Source of the DNA: Coprobacter secundus
GTDB taxonomy: Bacteria; Bacteroidota; Bacteroidia; Bacteroidales; Coprobacteraceae
Length of the DNA stretch: 64,000 nucleotides
Reading direction: 5' to 3'
Assembly: GCA_000803105.1 (NCBI GenBank)
Contig: JTDA01000004.1
Span: 209,990 to 273,989, forward strand
The position numbers and the translations under genes were made by a program. Each line of letters starts with the position of its first letter. Position 1 is the first letter of the stretch. Under the pieces are notes generated by a model that worked only from the letters and a program-made list of their open reading frames with translations, searched no databases and had not been told where the DNA came from. Shown one piece after another: positions 47,234 through 55,423 of this stretch.

Positions 47234-47935
47234 ATGAAAATGACAAGACTTTTGAGAAAAATGCTGTTCCTCCTATTTTGGGGAGGCATGTCCGTACTAT
47301 CATATGGGCAGCAAAATGAAATGATAATTATAACTCAGCAACCGTTACCCTACGGATACAACGAACTCGAACCGATTATCAGTGCAGAAACTCTGATACT
47401 ACACTATGGAAAACATCTAAAAGGCTATATCGATAATGTAAACAAAATAATAAAAGACGATACAGAGAAATACGGGACAAACCTTGAAAGCATTGTGAAA
47501 AATTCTACCGGCAAATTATATAACAATGCCGCTCAAGCATGGAACCATAACTTCTATTTTGATACATTCTCACCCAAAGACAAAGCACAACACAAACCTT
47601 CTGGAAGTTTGGCGGAAGCCATCGATCATCAATGGGGAAATTTCGACCGATTCAAAAATTCATTCGCCCAGGTGGCCAACGATATATTCGGCTCCGGCTG
47701 GGTATGGCTGGCAAGAAAAAACAATGGCTCTCTTGAAATTCTAGGAGAAAGTAATGCCGGAAATATATTAAAAGACGAAGACGTAACTCCATTATTAGGC
47801 ATAGATGTCTGGGAACATGCCTATTACATAGACTATCAAAACCGAAGGGCCGAACACATAGATGCTCTGTGGGACATCATTGATTGGAAAAAAGTAGAAG
47901 AAAGATATAATGCTGCCCCAAATAACGGAAAATAA
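47234..47935 (+). CDS. Exported Fe/Mn-type superoxide dismutase
   Basis: Superoxide dismutase of 233 residues with an N-terminal signal peptide (residues 1-25, RKMLFLLFWGGMSVLSYGQ), so it is probably periplasmic. Metal ligands are conserved: His in LHYGKH, His in QAWNHNFYF, and Asp and His in DVWEHAYYIDYQN. The Gln in NNAAQAWNH suggests the iron-type arrangement. Two near-site changes stand out against the usual family: HH to HL in GKHH, and FYW to FYF. Most bacterial Fe/Mn-SODs are cytoplasmic. The gene is monocistronic, with a terminator after it. Confidence 0.88.
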   Translation: MKMTRLLRKMLFLLFWGGMSVLSYGQQNEMIIITQQPLPYGYNELEPIISAETLILHYGKHLKGYIDNVNKIIKDDTEKYGTNLESIVKNSTGKLYNNAAQAWNHNFYFDTFSPKDKAQHKPSGSLAEAIDHQWGNFDRFKNSFAQVANDIFGSGWVWLARKNNGSLEILGESNAGNILKDEDVTPLLGIDVWEHAYYIDYQNRRAEHIDALWDIIDWKKVEERYNAAPNNGK

Positions 47936-47936
47936 A

Positions 47937-47968
47937 AAACTCCGAATCACATAATCCGGAGTTTCATA
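47937..47968 (+). terminator. Terminator between sod and rpmE2
   Basis: AAACTCCG and CGGAGTTT form an 8-bp stem with flanking A and T runs. It lies between convergent genes and may serve both. Confidence 0.6.
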
Positions 47969-47985
47969 TCTAAAATAGACAAATA

Positions 47986-48246
47986 TTATTTCTTGTTTTG
48001 CATATGTTTTCCATAACGGCTCATAAACTTATCTACACGACCCGCAGTATCCACCAATTTTTGTTTTCCCGTAAAGAAAGGATGAGAAGAACTGGTGATT
48101 TCAAGCTTTACCAACGGATAAGTAACTCCGTCAATTTCTATAGTGTCTTTAGCAGCTATGGTTGAACGTGAAATAAACATGTCATCGTTTGACATATCTT
48201 TAAATACGACTGGACGATAATTGTCGGGATGAATACCTTTTTTCAT
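47986..48246 (-). CDS. rpmE2: Type B 50S ribosomal protein L31
   Basis: Ribosomal protein of 86 residues from ATG 48246 (MKKGIHPDNYRPVVF). The upstream in-frame TTG is not needed. The family pattern SHPFFTGKQKLVDTAGRVDKFMSRY is clear. It has no cysteines, so it is the zinc-independent (C-minus) form. Its promoter has both boxes at consensus spacing. Confidence 0.95.
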   Translation of the reverse strand: MKKGIHPDNYRPVVFKDMSNDDMFISRSTIAAKDTIEIDGVTYPLVKLEITSSSHPFFTGKQKLVDTAGRVDKFMSRYGKHMQNKK

Positions 48247-48316
48247 TGTTATATTTTCTTTTAATTTTGTCAATTATAAATCACGTTGGTAGCGTGTAAA
48301 TTTCTGTAATGGCTCG

Positions 48317-48347
48317 CAAATGTACACATTACTTTTGACTTGGCAAA
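48317..48347 (-). promoter_or_regulatory. Complete promoter of rpmE2
   Basis: On the minus strand, -33 TTTG (48344-48347) and -7 TACATTTG (48317-48324) are separated by 19 bases. It is the best two-box promoter match in the window. Confidence 0.7.
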
Positions 48348-48463
48348 AGAAATCAAAGATTTTTATAAAACTATAAACCGGGGCTTCTCTCTATACTCTA
48401 TAATATAACGGGTTGATTATCTTTTTATATGAATCTATATCATATATTTAACAGAAAAAGAAT

Positions 48464-48471
48464 TAAATTTG
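48464..48471 (+). promoter_or_regulatory. -7 element of PHP phosphatase gene
   Basis: TAAATTTG (TAnnTTTG), 21 bases before the ATG at 48493. Confidence 0.5.
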
Positions 48472-48492
48472 TAATCCTAAAAAAAGAAAATA

Positions 48493-49215
48493 ATGTTCAG
48501 TATATTCAGTAAAAAAGCAAAACAGGCAACAATGCCTTATACTACCGATTTGCATTCTCATATATTACCCGGTATCGACGACGGTTCTCAAAATGTCGAA
48601 ACTTCATTAAAGTTAGTAGACCAGATGCAACAATGGGGGATTACCAAAATAGTGACAACTCCTCACGTCACCGAAGAAACATTTGAAAATACACAGGAAA
48701 CCATCGAAGCTGCGTACAACGAATTAAAAGCTCATTTAAATAATGATGCTCCTGAAATTATATTTTCTGCAGAATACCGCATGGATGAGAATTTCATGAA
48801 ACATTTGAAAAATAATACTCTCATTCCTTTACCTAACGACTATCTGCTTATCGAAAATTCATTCGTTCAGCCTTTTTGGGATTTAAAGAACCTCATTTTC
48901 GAACTCCAGCTGAAAGGTTTCAAACCTATACTGGCGCATCCCGAACGTTATACTTATTATTATGAACAAAAAAGAATATATACCGATTTGATACATCTGG
49001 GATGCCTTTTCCAAATAAACTGGCTCTCTATCGCCGGATATTATGGCAAAGATACAAAGGCTATTGCTCATTGGATGATTGACAATGGTTATGTCGATTT
49101 TATGGGAACTGACTTGCACAATATGCACCATGCTGAAGCCATTACCGAATATCTAAATAGTAAAGATTACCAAAAAGTCATCCGCAAATTAAATCTTAAA
49201 AACGAGCTTCTTTAA
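48493..49215 (+). CDS. CpsB/CapC-type PHP-domain protein tyrosine phosphatase
   Basis: Metal-dependent phosphatase of 240 residues. PHP motifs are intact: TDLHSHILPGIDDGSQ (near 18-33), TTPHVTEETF, HPERYTYY and GTDLHNMHH. It starts MFSIFSKK, typical of Bacteroidetes YwqE-like proteins. Such enzymes dephosphorylate the tyrosine kinases that control capsule and exopolysaccharide export, yet no capsule genes are in view. It is followed after 21 bases by the LysO pair. Confidence 0.88.
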   Translation: MFSIFSKKAKQATMPYTTDLHSHILPGIDDGSQNVETSLKLVDQMQQWGITKIVTTPHVTEETFENTQETIEAAYNELKAHLNNDAPEIIFSAEYRMDENFMKHLKNNTLIPLPNDYLLIENSFVQPFWDLKNLIFELQLKGFKPILAHPERYTYYYEQKRIYTDLIHLGCLFQINWLSIAGYYGKDTKAIAHWMIDNGYVDFMGTDLHNMHHAEAITEYLNSKDYQKVIRKLNLKNELL

Positions 49216-49236
49216 AATCTGTATTTTTCATTCGTT

Positions 49237-49524
49237 ATGTTTATTGTTATGGCTGTTATGGTGGCCGGAATCATCATAGGTCACCTGTTACGAAAAAAGA
49301 AAGCGATATTTCCTATCATTGGAAAAATAAATATGTGGATTATTTTTTTGCTCTTATTTACTATGGGGTTATCGACCGGGCATAACCAAGAGATTATGAA
49401 TAACCTCACCGGTTTAGGAGCCAAGGCCATTATTATAGGCATAATCTCTACTTGCGGAAGCATCCTCGCTGCCACACTGCTATATCATTATTTATTTAAA
49501 GACTCTAAAAAAGGCAGTAAATGA
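49237..49524 (+). CDS. LysO-type exporter, N-terminal half (DUF340)
   Basis: Membrane protein of 95 residues with three hydrophobic segments (FIVMAVMVAGIIIGHLL, MWIIFLLLFTMGLSTG, AIIIGIISTCGSILAATLLYHYLF). It corresponds to the first third of E. coli LysO (YbjE), a lysine exporter. The rest is encoded by the next gene, whose ATG overlaps this gene's stop (ATGA at 49521). The pair sums to 295 residues, close to the 299 of intact LysO. Confidence 0.75.
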   Translation: MFIVMAVMVAGIIIGHLLRKKKAIFPIIGKINMWIIFLLLFTMGLSTGHNQEIMNNLTGLGAKAIIIGIISTCGSILAATLLYHYLFKDSKKGSK

Positions 49525-50123
49525 AATCGAGCATTATTATCGTCTTATGTTTCCTGACCGGAGTCCTTCTATCTTATTTTCAGTGTATACCTGCATTTCT
49601 TTTCAAATATGATTACAGTATATATATATTACCGATAATGATGTTTTTCGTAGGCATGTCTATCGGAGCCGACCTGAAAAGCCTTGTCCGCCCCATCCGG
49701 CAATATAAATCTCGTATCATACTTATACCCTTATCTACAATCACCGGAACCTTGTTAGCATGTCTCCTACTCTCATTTTTCATGCAAAGCATCCCGTTAC
49801 GGGAAACTGTCGCTATCGGTTCCGGATTTGGCTATTATAGTCTCTCCGCCATATTCCTTACACAACTTGCCGGTAGTGACATAGGCATGATGGCTCTCAT
49901 TAGTAACATGACTCGTGAAATATTTGCACTTCTGGCAATTCCTCTATTAGCTCATTACTGCGGGAAACTGGCCCCTATTGCGGCAGCCGGAGCTACTTCT
50001 ATCGATACAACCTTGCCAATCATCAGTCAGGCATGTGGCAAAGATTATGTCGTTATATCCGTTTTTCATGGGATTATTGTAGATATATCGGTACCTGTTA
50101 TTATAAGTTTGCTATACTTGTAA
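49521..50123 (+). CDS. LysO-type exporter, C-terminal part
   Basis: Membrane protein of 200 residues with the conserved LysO core: MMFFVGMSIGADLKSL, ETVAIGSGFGYYSLSAIFLTQLAG, LISNMTREIFALLAIPLLA and GATSIDTTLPIISQACGKDYV. It is translationally coupled to the N-terminal half by a 4-base overlap. The intact reading frames on both sides argue for a functional split and not decay. It probably exports lysine or toxic lysine analogues. Confidence 0.82.
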   Translation: MKSSIIIVLCFLTGVLLSYFQCIPAFLFKYDYSIYILPIMMFFVGMSIGADLKSLVRPIRQYKSRIILIPLSTITGTLLACLLLSFFMQSIPLRETVAIGSGFGYYSLSAIFLTQLAGSDIGMMALISNMTREIFALLAIPLLAHYCGKLAPIAAAGATSIDTTLPIISQACGKDYVVISVFHGIIVDISVPVIISLLYL

Positions 50124-50356
50124 ATATACTTCATTAAAAACACAAAAAATCTCTTCCTTTTATCTCAAACCGGATAAAAAATTTTAGAAAAACTACAACC
50201 CTTCTTGATATACTGATACAATTCCAAATATTCTGAAAAACTTGAAAATTCCGCGCTATCATAATCAAGATAAAACAGCAAAATATTTCCACAAAATTTA
50301 ATCAGGCTCTTAGTATTATTGAGTAAATTCGCACAAGAAATATTATCACAGCTTTT
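50124..50356. other. Intergenic region before TonB receptor
   Basis: About 230 bases, AT-rich. A one-mismatch -7 box (TAAATTCG, about 50324-50331) lies 26 bases before the TTG start of the receptor. Confidence 0.4.
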
Positions 50357-52750
50357 TTGAAAAACAGAAACTTATACATCATCTTGTTATTTATAATAAA
50401 GGTATTTTTTGTTATAAATATAAATGCCGAAAACGAAACAAATCGCTTTTCCATAAAGCTTCATATTTTCATAAAAGACTCTTTGACACAAAAACCTATT
50501 CCTGATGTAACCGTCTCATTTCCAGAATTGCAAATAAATAAGCGAACAGACAAAAACGGCAAGGCTACCATAAAAACGACAACAGGTGATTTCATCATCA
50601 TAACACAGCATATCAGTTACGGATACCACTATCACTCGACAGTAATAAGCCAAGATACCACCCTGACTCTGTATATTGCTCCTATTTCATACAATCGCAA
50701 CGAATTTGTTGTTACTGCCCGCCGGGAAAAGGCCATCGAAGGATTATCCGGAGGAAACATTACCCTAAACATACAACGCCTGCAAAATCTACCTCAATTT
50801 TTGGGAAGCTGCGACCCTTTAAAAATACTACAATTGACTCCAGGAGTACAAACTGCAGGAACAGGAAATTCCGGACTATTCGTACGGGGCGGAGAATCCG
50901 GACAGAATCTCGTCTTATTCAATGATGCACCCGTATATCAACCTTCTCATTTATTAGGTTTTTTCTCTATTTTCAATACCGGCCACATTTCATACCTACA
51001 GTTACAGAAAAACGGTATGGAATCACAATACGGAGGACGATTATCATCTGTACTACTTGTAAAATCTCCTGACACTATTCCGGAAAAAATATCAATTAGC
51101 GGTAACGTAGGTATCCTTGCCAGCCAAGCAACACTCTCCATTCCTTTAGGAAACAAATATGCTCTATATTTTTCTGCCCGTAAGACATATATGAATCTTA
51201 TATTAAATCCTCTCTTAAGTGGATTGGGTGCGATCTCCGACGACGGAGAATCTTTCAATTATGATTTTCAAGATTATAACCTGTCCTTTATTGCACGTCC
51301 TTCAGAAAAAGATATCATCACTTTTCACTCTTATTTTGGTGCTGACAAATTCAAGTTGGAACAAGATGAATATCAACTGACCGGAAAAATGAACTGGAAT
51401 AACCTTGCAGCATCACTGCAATGGAAACATAACTGGAATATAGACAAAAGTTCTCGTCAAGTTATTTTTACCGGACGTTATCAAAATAACTTAAAAAATG
51501 ACCAAACAGGATTCGATATCGAACTGCCATCTCTCATTAGTACCCTTGGATATAAAAATGAATTTACTTTTAAGTCAGGTCCTGTAAAATATTCCTCTGG
51601 AATAGAATATAATTATTACTATCTGGAACCCCAAACACCTCTCCTCAAAATAAACCAGAATCTATATGACAATTTAGCCTACCAGAAATATAAAAACCAC
51701 TCTCTGGCATTCTTTGCTGAAAGCAATTGGCAGATGACTTCCAAATTGTCTGCCCGTCTAGGGCTTCGGTATACCTATTACCTGCAAACCGGACCTTATG
51801 ACAACGTACTCTATAACGAATATGATGATGTTATTAGTTCTACTCACTTTTCCAAAGGAACAAAAGTTTATGACAATCATTACATAGAACCCCGAGTAGA
51901 GTTAAAATACAGATTTAGTGAAAATAATTCCGCCCATATCTCTTACAATCGCCACAACCAGTTTATCAATTTGGTATCCATCTCATCCGTAGGCCTTCCT
52001 ACCGATTTCTGGGTCCCGGCATCACGCAATATCCCCAGCCAGCATAGTGATAACTTTTCGGCAGGATATTATCACTCCATATACGAAAACGACTATGAAA
52101 TATCTGTAGAAGGATATTATCGTCAAATGTCTAACCAAATGGAGTTGAAAAGTGAACTTTTCGATTTGATGAGCCAAAAGTTCATTCTCGAAAAAAGCAT
52201 TGCATACGGTAAAGGAAATGCTTATGGAGGAGAAATTATGCTGAAAAAAAATACCGGAAAAATTACCGGATGGATAAGCTATGCCCTGAGCTGGTCTTAC
52301 CGGAAATTTCCGGAAATAAATAATGGTAAAAAATTCCCAGCCAAACACGACCGGCGCCACGACCTTTCTTTCACCCTCGTCTATTCTCCCAATCGAAAAT
52401 GGGACTTCTCCTCAGTCTTCGTTTATGCTACCGGAAATGCGTTCACCCTTCCCATAGGAATGTATATAATGGGCGGATTACCCATAAAAGAGTATGGAGA
52501 GTACAACTCTTTCCGATTACCCGACTATCACCGCATAGACCTCTCGGCAACCTACTGGTTCTTCAAGAAAAAAGAAAGAGAAAGCGGATTCAACATCTCT
52601 CTATATAACGCTTATAACAGAAGCAATCCATTGTATCTATATTTCGGTGTCAAAGAAAGTGATTTGGAAAACAATTACTTAAAAATACGACGCAAACAAA
52701 GTGCATTATATAAGATTGTCCCCTCTATCAGTTGGATGTTCAAATTTTGA
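50357..52750 (+). CDS. TonB-dependent receptor with CarboxypepD_reg-like domain
   Basis: Outer membrane receptor of 797 residues. It appears to start at TTG 50357: the signal peptide KNRNLYIILLFIIKVFFVININA follows directly and no in-frame ATG is near. Residues about 30-112 form the CarboxypepD_reg-like fold. The plug (about 120-235) has VVTARREKAIEGLSGG, LFVRGGESGQNLVLFNDAPVY and GMESQYGGRLSSVL. The barrel ends in YKIVPSISWMFKF. It is shorter than SusC proteins and paired with a DUF4249 lipoprotein instead of SusD. The ligand is unknown. Confidence 0.9.
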   Translation: MKNRNLYIILLFIIKVFFVININAENETNRFSIKLHIFIKDSLTQKPIPDVTVSFPELQINKRTDKNGKATIKTTTGDFIIITQHISYGYHYHSTVISQDTTLTLYIAPISYNRNEFVVTARREKAIEGLSGGNITLNIQRLQNLPQFLGSCDPLKILQLTPGVQTAGTGNSGLFVRGGESGQNLVLFNDAPVYQPSHLLGFFSIFNTGHISYLQLQKNGMESQYGGRLSSVLLVKSPDTIPEKISISGNVGILASQATLSIPLGNKYALYFSARKTYMNLILNPLLSGLGAISDDGESFNYDFQDYNLSFIARPSEKDIITFHSYFGADKFKLEQDEYQLTGKMNWNNLAASLQWKHNWNIDKSSRQVIFTGRYQNNLKNDQTGFDIELPSLISTLGYKNEFTFKSGPVKYSSGIEYNYYYLEPQTPLLKINQNLYDNLAYQKYKNHSLAFFAESNWQMTSKLSARLGLRYTYYLQTGPYDNVLYNEYDDVISSTHFSKGTKVYDNHYIEPRVELKYRFSENNSAHISYNRHNQFINLVSISSVGLPTDFWVPASRNIPSQHSDNFSAGYYHSIYENDYEISVEGYYRQMSNQMELKSELFDLMSQKFILEKSIAYGKGNAYGGEIMLKKNTGKITGWISYALSWSYRKFPEINNGKKFPAKHDRRHDLSFTLVYSPNRKWDFSSVFVYATGNAFTLPIGMYIMGGLPIKEYGEYNSFRLPDYHRIDLSATYWFFKKKERESGFNISLYNAYNRSNPLYLYFGVKESDLENNYLKIRRKQSALYKIVPSISWMFKF

Positions 52751-52756
52751 AAAACT

Positions 52757-53608
52757 ATGATAAAAAAATTACTATACATATTCATAACAATAGTATTTAC
52801 ATCCTGTGTAAACAAATTTGGCTTCGATGAAGATGAATTTCAAGAACGTCTGGTGGTCGAAGGGTATATAGAAGAAGGTGAGTACCCTATTGTCATGCTT
52901 ACAACGAACAAACCTCTCGGCACTGAAAGCAGCGTAGAAACTGTCAAAGACATGATTATTCGATGGGCAAAAGTAGTAGTCAGTGACGGGGAAACCGAAG
53001 ACATTCTCATCGGTCGAATCGATGAGAACTACTTTCCTCCATTTATATATAAAGGTACCAAGATAAAAGGAGAAGCCGGCAAAACTTACCAACTGAAAGT
53101 TATCTATGCTCAATACGAGCTAACGGCACAGACAACGATTCCTCCCTCTGTCCCCATAGATAATATCTACTGCAACGACGCCCCCGAAAATGATTCCCTC
53201 TATCAGATACATATAGACTTCAACGACCCGGCAGAGCAAAAAAATTATTATAAAATCTATACGCAAGTACTTCACAAAAATAAAAAATTTGTCCCTGCCT
53301 TAGGAGGAAATCTCAACGATAATCTATTCAACGGGCAACAGGTAAGTATAAAAATAAACCAAGGAATCGAACAACTCCCTGCCGAAAACATTCACACTGA
53401 TTTTTACAAAGAAGATACCGTACGAGTCAAGCTTTGTACTGTACCCAAAGAAGGCTTCGAATTTTGGAAAGGGTATGAAAATGAAATTGTCAACGGACAA
53501 AACCCTCTAACTCCGGCAAATAAAAATCTTAAATCAAATATACAAGGAGGAGGTATCGGAATCTGGTGCGGTTATGGGAAAAGTATCTACTACATTCGGT
53601 ACAAATAA
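52757..53608 (+). CDS. DUF4249 lipoprotein partner of the TonB receptor
   Basis: Lipoprotein of 283 residues with the lipobox FTSC at about 14-17. The DUF4249 pattern is seen in LVVEGYIEEGEYPIVMLTTNKPL, FIYKGTKIKGEAGKTYQLKVIY, TTIPPSVPIDNI and the C-terminal GGGIGIWCGYGKSIYYIRYK. The gene starts 6 bases after the receptor stop. By analogy with SusCD it may act as a surface lid or capture protein. That is inference from gene pairing. Confidence 0.85.
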   Translation: MIKKLLYIFITIVFTSCVNKFGFDEDEFQERLVVEGYIEEGEYPIVMLTTNKPLGTESSVETVKDMIIRWAKVVVSDGETEDILIGRIDENYFPPFIYKGTKIKGEAGKTYQLKVIYAQYELTAQTTIPPSVPIDNIYCNDAPENDSLYQIHIDFNDPAEQKNYYKIYTQVLHKNKKFVPALGGNLNDNLFNGQQVSIKINQGIEQLPAENIHTDFYKEDTVRVKLCTVPKEGFEFWKGYENEIVNGQNPLTPANKNLKSNIQGGGIGIWCGYGKSIYYIRYK

Positions 53609-53669
53609 ATAAAATAAGCATTTGTTTACATATCATAATTTCTATAAAGTATTTTATAGAAGTATAACC

Positions 53670-53858
53670 CTACTTCTTTTTATACAAGATACAAGGAAGG
53701 ACTGTCCGCAAAGTCAGCCCTTCAATTTCTAAACCTTCGGTTTGCAAATCCATAGAAGAAACATCATTCAATAAACTTGAAATTACTGTTTTCCCTGCGT
53801 AGGGAATAAAGGTAATTTCAAAGCCTCTACTTTTAACTGTAAGTATAATAGGACGGGG
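53670..53858 (-). pseudogene. Possible 3' remnant of an unidentified gene
   Basis: The minus-strand frame is open for 62 codons from just after a TAG (53859-53861) to a TAG at 53670-53672. It reads as plausible protein: ILTVKSRGFEITFIPYAGKT then VISSLLNDVSSMDLQTEGLE and IEGLTLRTVLPCILYKKK. It has no start codon at its upstream end, where the terminator hairpin begins. I do not recognise the family. The same bases also form hairpins (53776-53823), so a structured RNA is the competing reading. Confidence 0.3.
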
Positions 53859-53886
53859 CTATCCGACTTTTGGATAGCCCCGTCCT
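53850..53886. terminator. GC-rich terminator between convergent genes
   Basis: AGGACGGGGCTATCC (53850-53864) pairs perfectly with 53872-53886 across a 7-base loop. It is the most GC-rich hairpin in the window and lies 21 bases before the end of the next minus-strand gene. Confidence 0.7.
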
Positions 53887-53907
53887 GAATTTATTATCTT
53901 CCGACAA

Positions 53908-55167
53908 TTATTTAATATAATCCTCGTATGTCTGGCTCAAACGATTAAAGGCATCGATCAACTCTCCAAACCCGGCTCTATCGTCTACGAAATCTTCAAA
54001 ATCAATCATCGTATCGTCATCAAACCGAAGGGCCAATTCTTCTTCATAATAGTAGTGGCAAATTTCTTTATTAGTCTGCCAGTCTGTATAACAATATTTA
54101 TCTTCGTATGTATACATCTCTCCTTTAGCTAAGGCTGTATTATCGCTCAAATCCACCAAACTTACATCCATATTGGCATTATACACAGCAACCAGAGCAT
54201 CGACTGTAGCTTTATTTTCATCATCATAGCCAATTTCATTATCAGCCTTAATAATTGCCCCTGGATTTGCAGTTCCCGTAATGGCCAACTGCCCCATAAT
54301 ATTAATATCAACTTTGGCCCAATTTATCTTCTCAGCCTCATTTTCAATATCACTTTCAGAAGCATCTGCATCCGGTATCTGGAACGAACCGGAAATGCTA
54401 CCCGTAGAAGAAATAAGGAGCTCATTACCGACTTTTAACGTTGCAGAACAATTGACAGACCCATCTTTAGCCGAAACTGTAGCCTCAGCCACATATTTAC
54501 CGGCAATAGTTATAATAGCATGGTCATTCTGATTGTCCAATTCTCCCTTATAACTTACAGAAGCAGATATTTGTTCTGTTCCGTCAACTGATAGCTCTAC
54601 ATCTACTTGAGAAGGTATAATTACATTGTCTACAATCGTAGAGGAATTTGAAAAAGAAGCTTCAATTTTTACATTATTAGTTTTGCTTCCCTCCATCGGA
54701 TATTTTACAATAACCTTATTATTTGTACCGGATACGAAATCAAATTCTTCTTTCACAGAATCATAGGTATAGGTGCCTAAATCCAATTCAGCCCATTCGG
54801 CAATCGTCATATTACCCGAAGCCAAACCAACGACACCACCCAAATTATTAAGAGCGGTCATAGCTCTCAAGCTTTTCATATTAAATTGAGGGAAAGGACT
54901 TGGTTGTATATCTTCTTCCGGAATATTGTTCGCATCATTCAACAAAATATCCAAAGAGTTTATAGCTTTTACAGCTATCTCATGGTCAGCAGGATTAATC
55001 TTATTCATCAAATCAACGCCGACAGACTCTACTCGCTGTTTACGTTGTTCAACAGAAAGATTGGAAAAATTACCGCCATTTCCATCATTTTCATCATCTG
55101 AGCATGATGTAAAAACAAACGCTGACACCAAACATAATGCTAAAGGAAAGCTCAACAGTTTTTTCAT
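53908..55167 (-). CDS. Bacteroidetes lipoprotein of unknown function
   Basis: Lipoprotein of 419 residues, with the lipobox FTSC at about 19-22 followed by SDDENDGNGG, a typical acidic surface-export-like tail. A helical segment (about 35-110) precedes a large beta-rich region with repeating alternating patterns (VKIEASFSNSSTIVDNVIIPSQVDVELSV, AIITIAGKYVAEATVSAKDG). The C-terminus is acidic (LRFDDDTMIDFEDFVDDRAG). I do not recognise a named domain. Two -7 boxes lie upstream. It may be a surface-exposed binding or structural protein. Confidence 0.7.
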   Translation of the reverse strand: MKKLLSFPLALCLVSAFVFTSCSDDENDGNGGNFSNLSVEQRKQRVESVGVDLMNKINPADHEIAVKAINSLDILLNDANNIPEEDIQPSPFPQFNMKSLRAMTALNNLGGVVGLASGNMTIAEWAELDLGTYTYDSVKEEFDFVSGTNNKVIVKYPMEGSKTNNVKIEASFSNSSTIVDNVIIPSQVDVELSVDGTEQISASVSYKGELDNQNDHAIITIAGKYVAEATVSAKDGSVNCSATLKVGNELLISSTGSISGSFQIPDADASESDIENEAEKINWAKVDINIMGQLAITGTANPGAIIKADNEIGYDDENKATVDALVAVYNANMDVSLVDLSDNTALAKGEMYTYEDKYCYTDWQTNKEICHYYYEEELALRFDDDTMIDFEDFVDDRAGFGELIDAFNRLSQTYEDYIK

Positions 55168-55200
55168 ATTACAATATTTTTAATATATATTAAAGTTTTG

Positions 55201-55235
55201 CAAATATATATTTTATATCTATAAATGCAAATATA
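55201..55235 (-). promoter_or_regulatory. Tandem -7 elements of lipoprotein gene
   Basis: TATATTTG occurs twice on the minus strand (55201-55208 and 55228-55235), 34 and 61 bases before the ATG at 55167. Confidence 0.4.
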
Positions 55236-55361
55236 TACTTGTAAAATAATCAGATTATCGACAAATCCATCAACAGGCATTTTGCATTTTCCATGAAAAA
55301 TAGACAAAACCAGTATAAAATATTTTATAATTTCAATTAAAATAGTTGTATTTAAACAAAA

Positions 55362-55396
55362 AAACAGGACATTTTTCGTTTAAAAAACATCCTGTT
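55362..55396 (-). terminator. Terminator of PBP1A gene
   Basis: AACAGGA...ATTTTT pairs with AAAAA...ATCCTGTT. On the minus strand a T-run follows (TTTTTTTGTTTAAA). Confidence 0.75.
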
Positions 55397-55423
55397 ACTT
55401 ATACAATACACAGTTCTACTATC

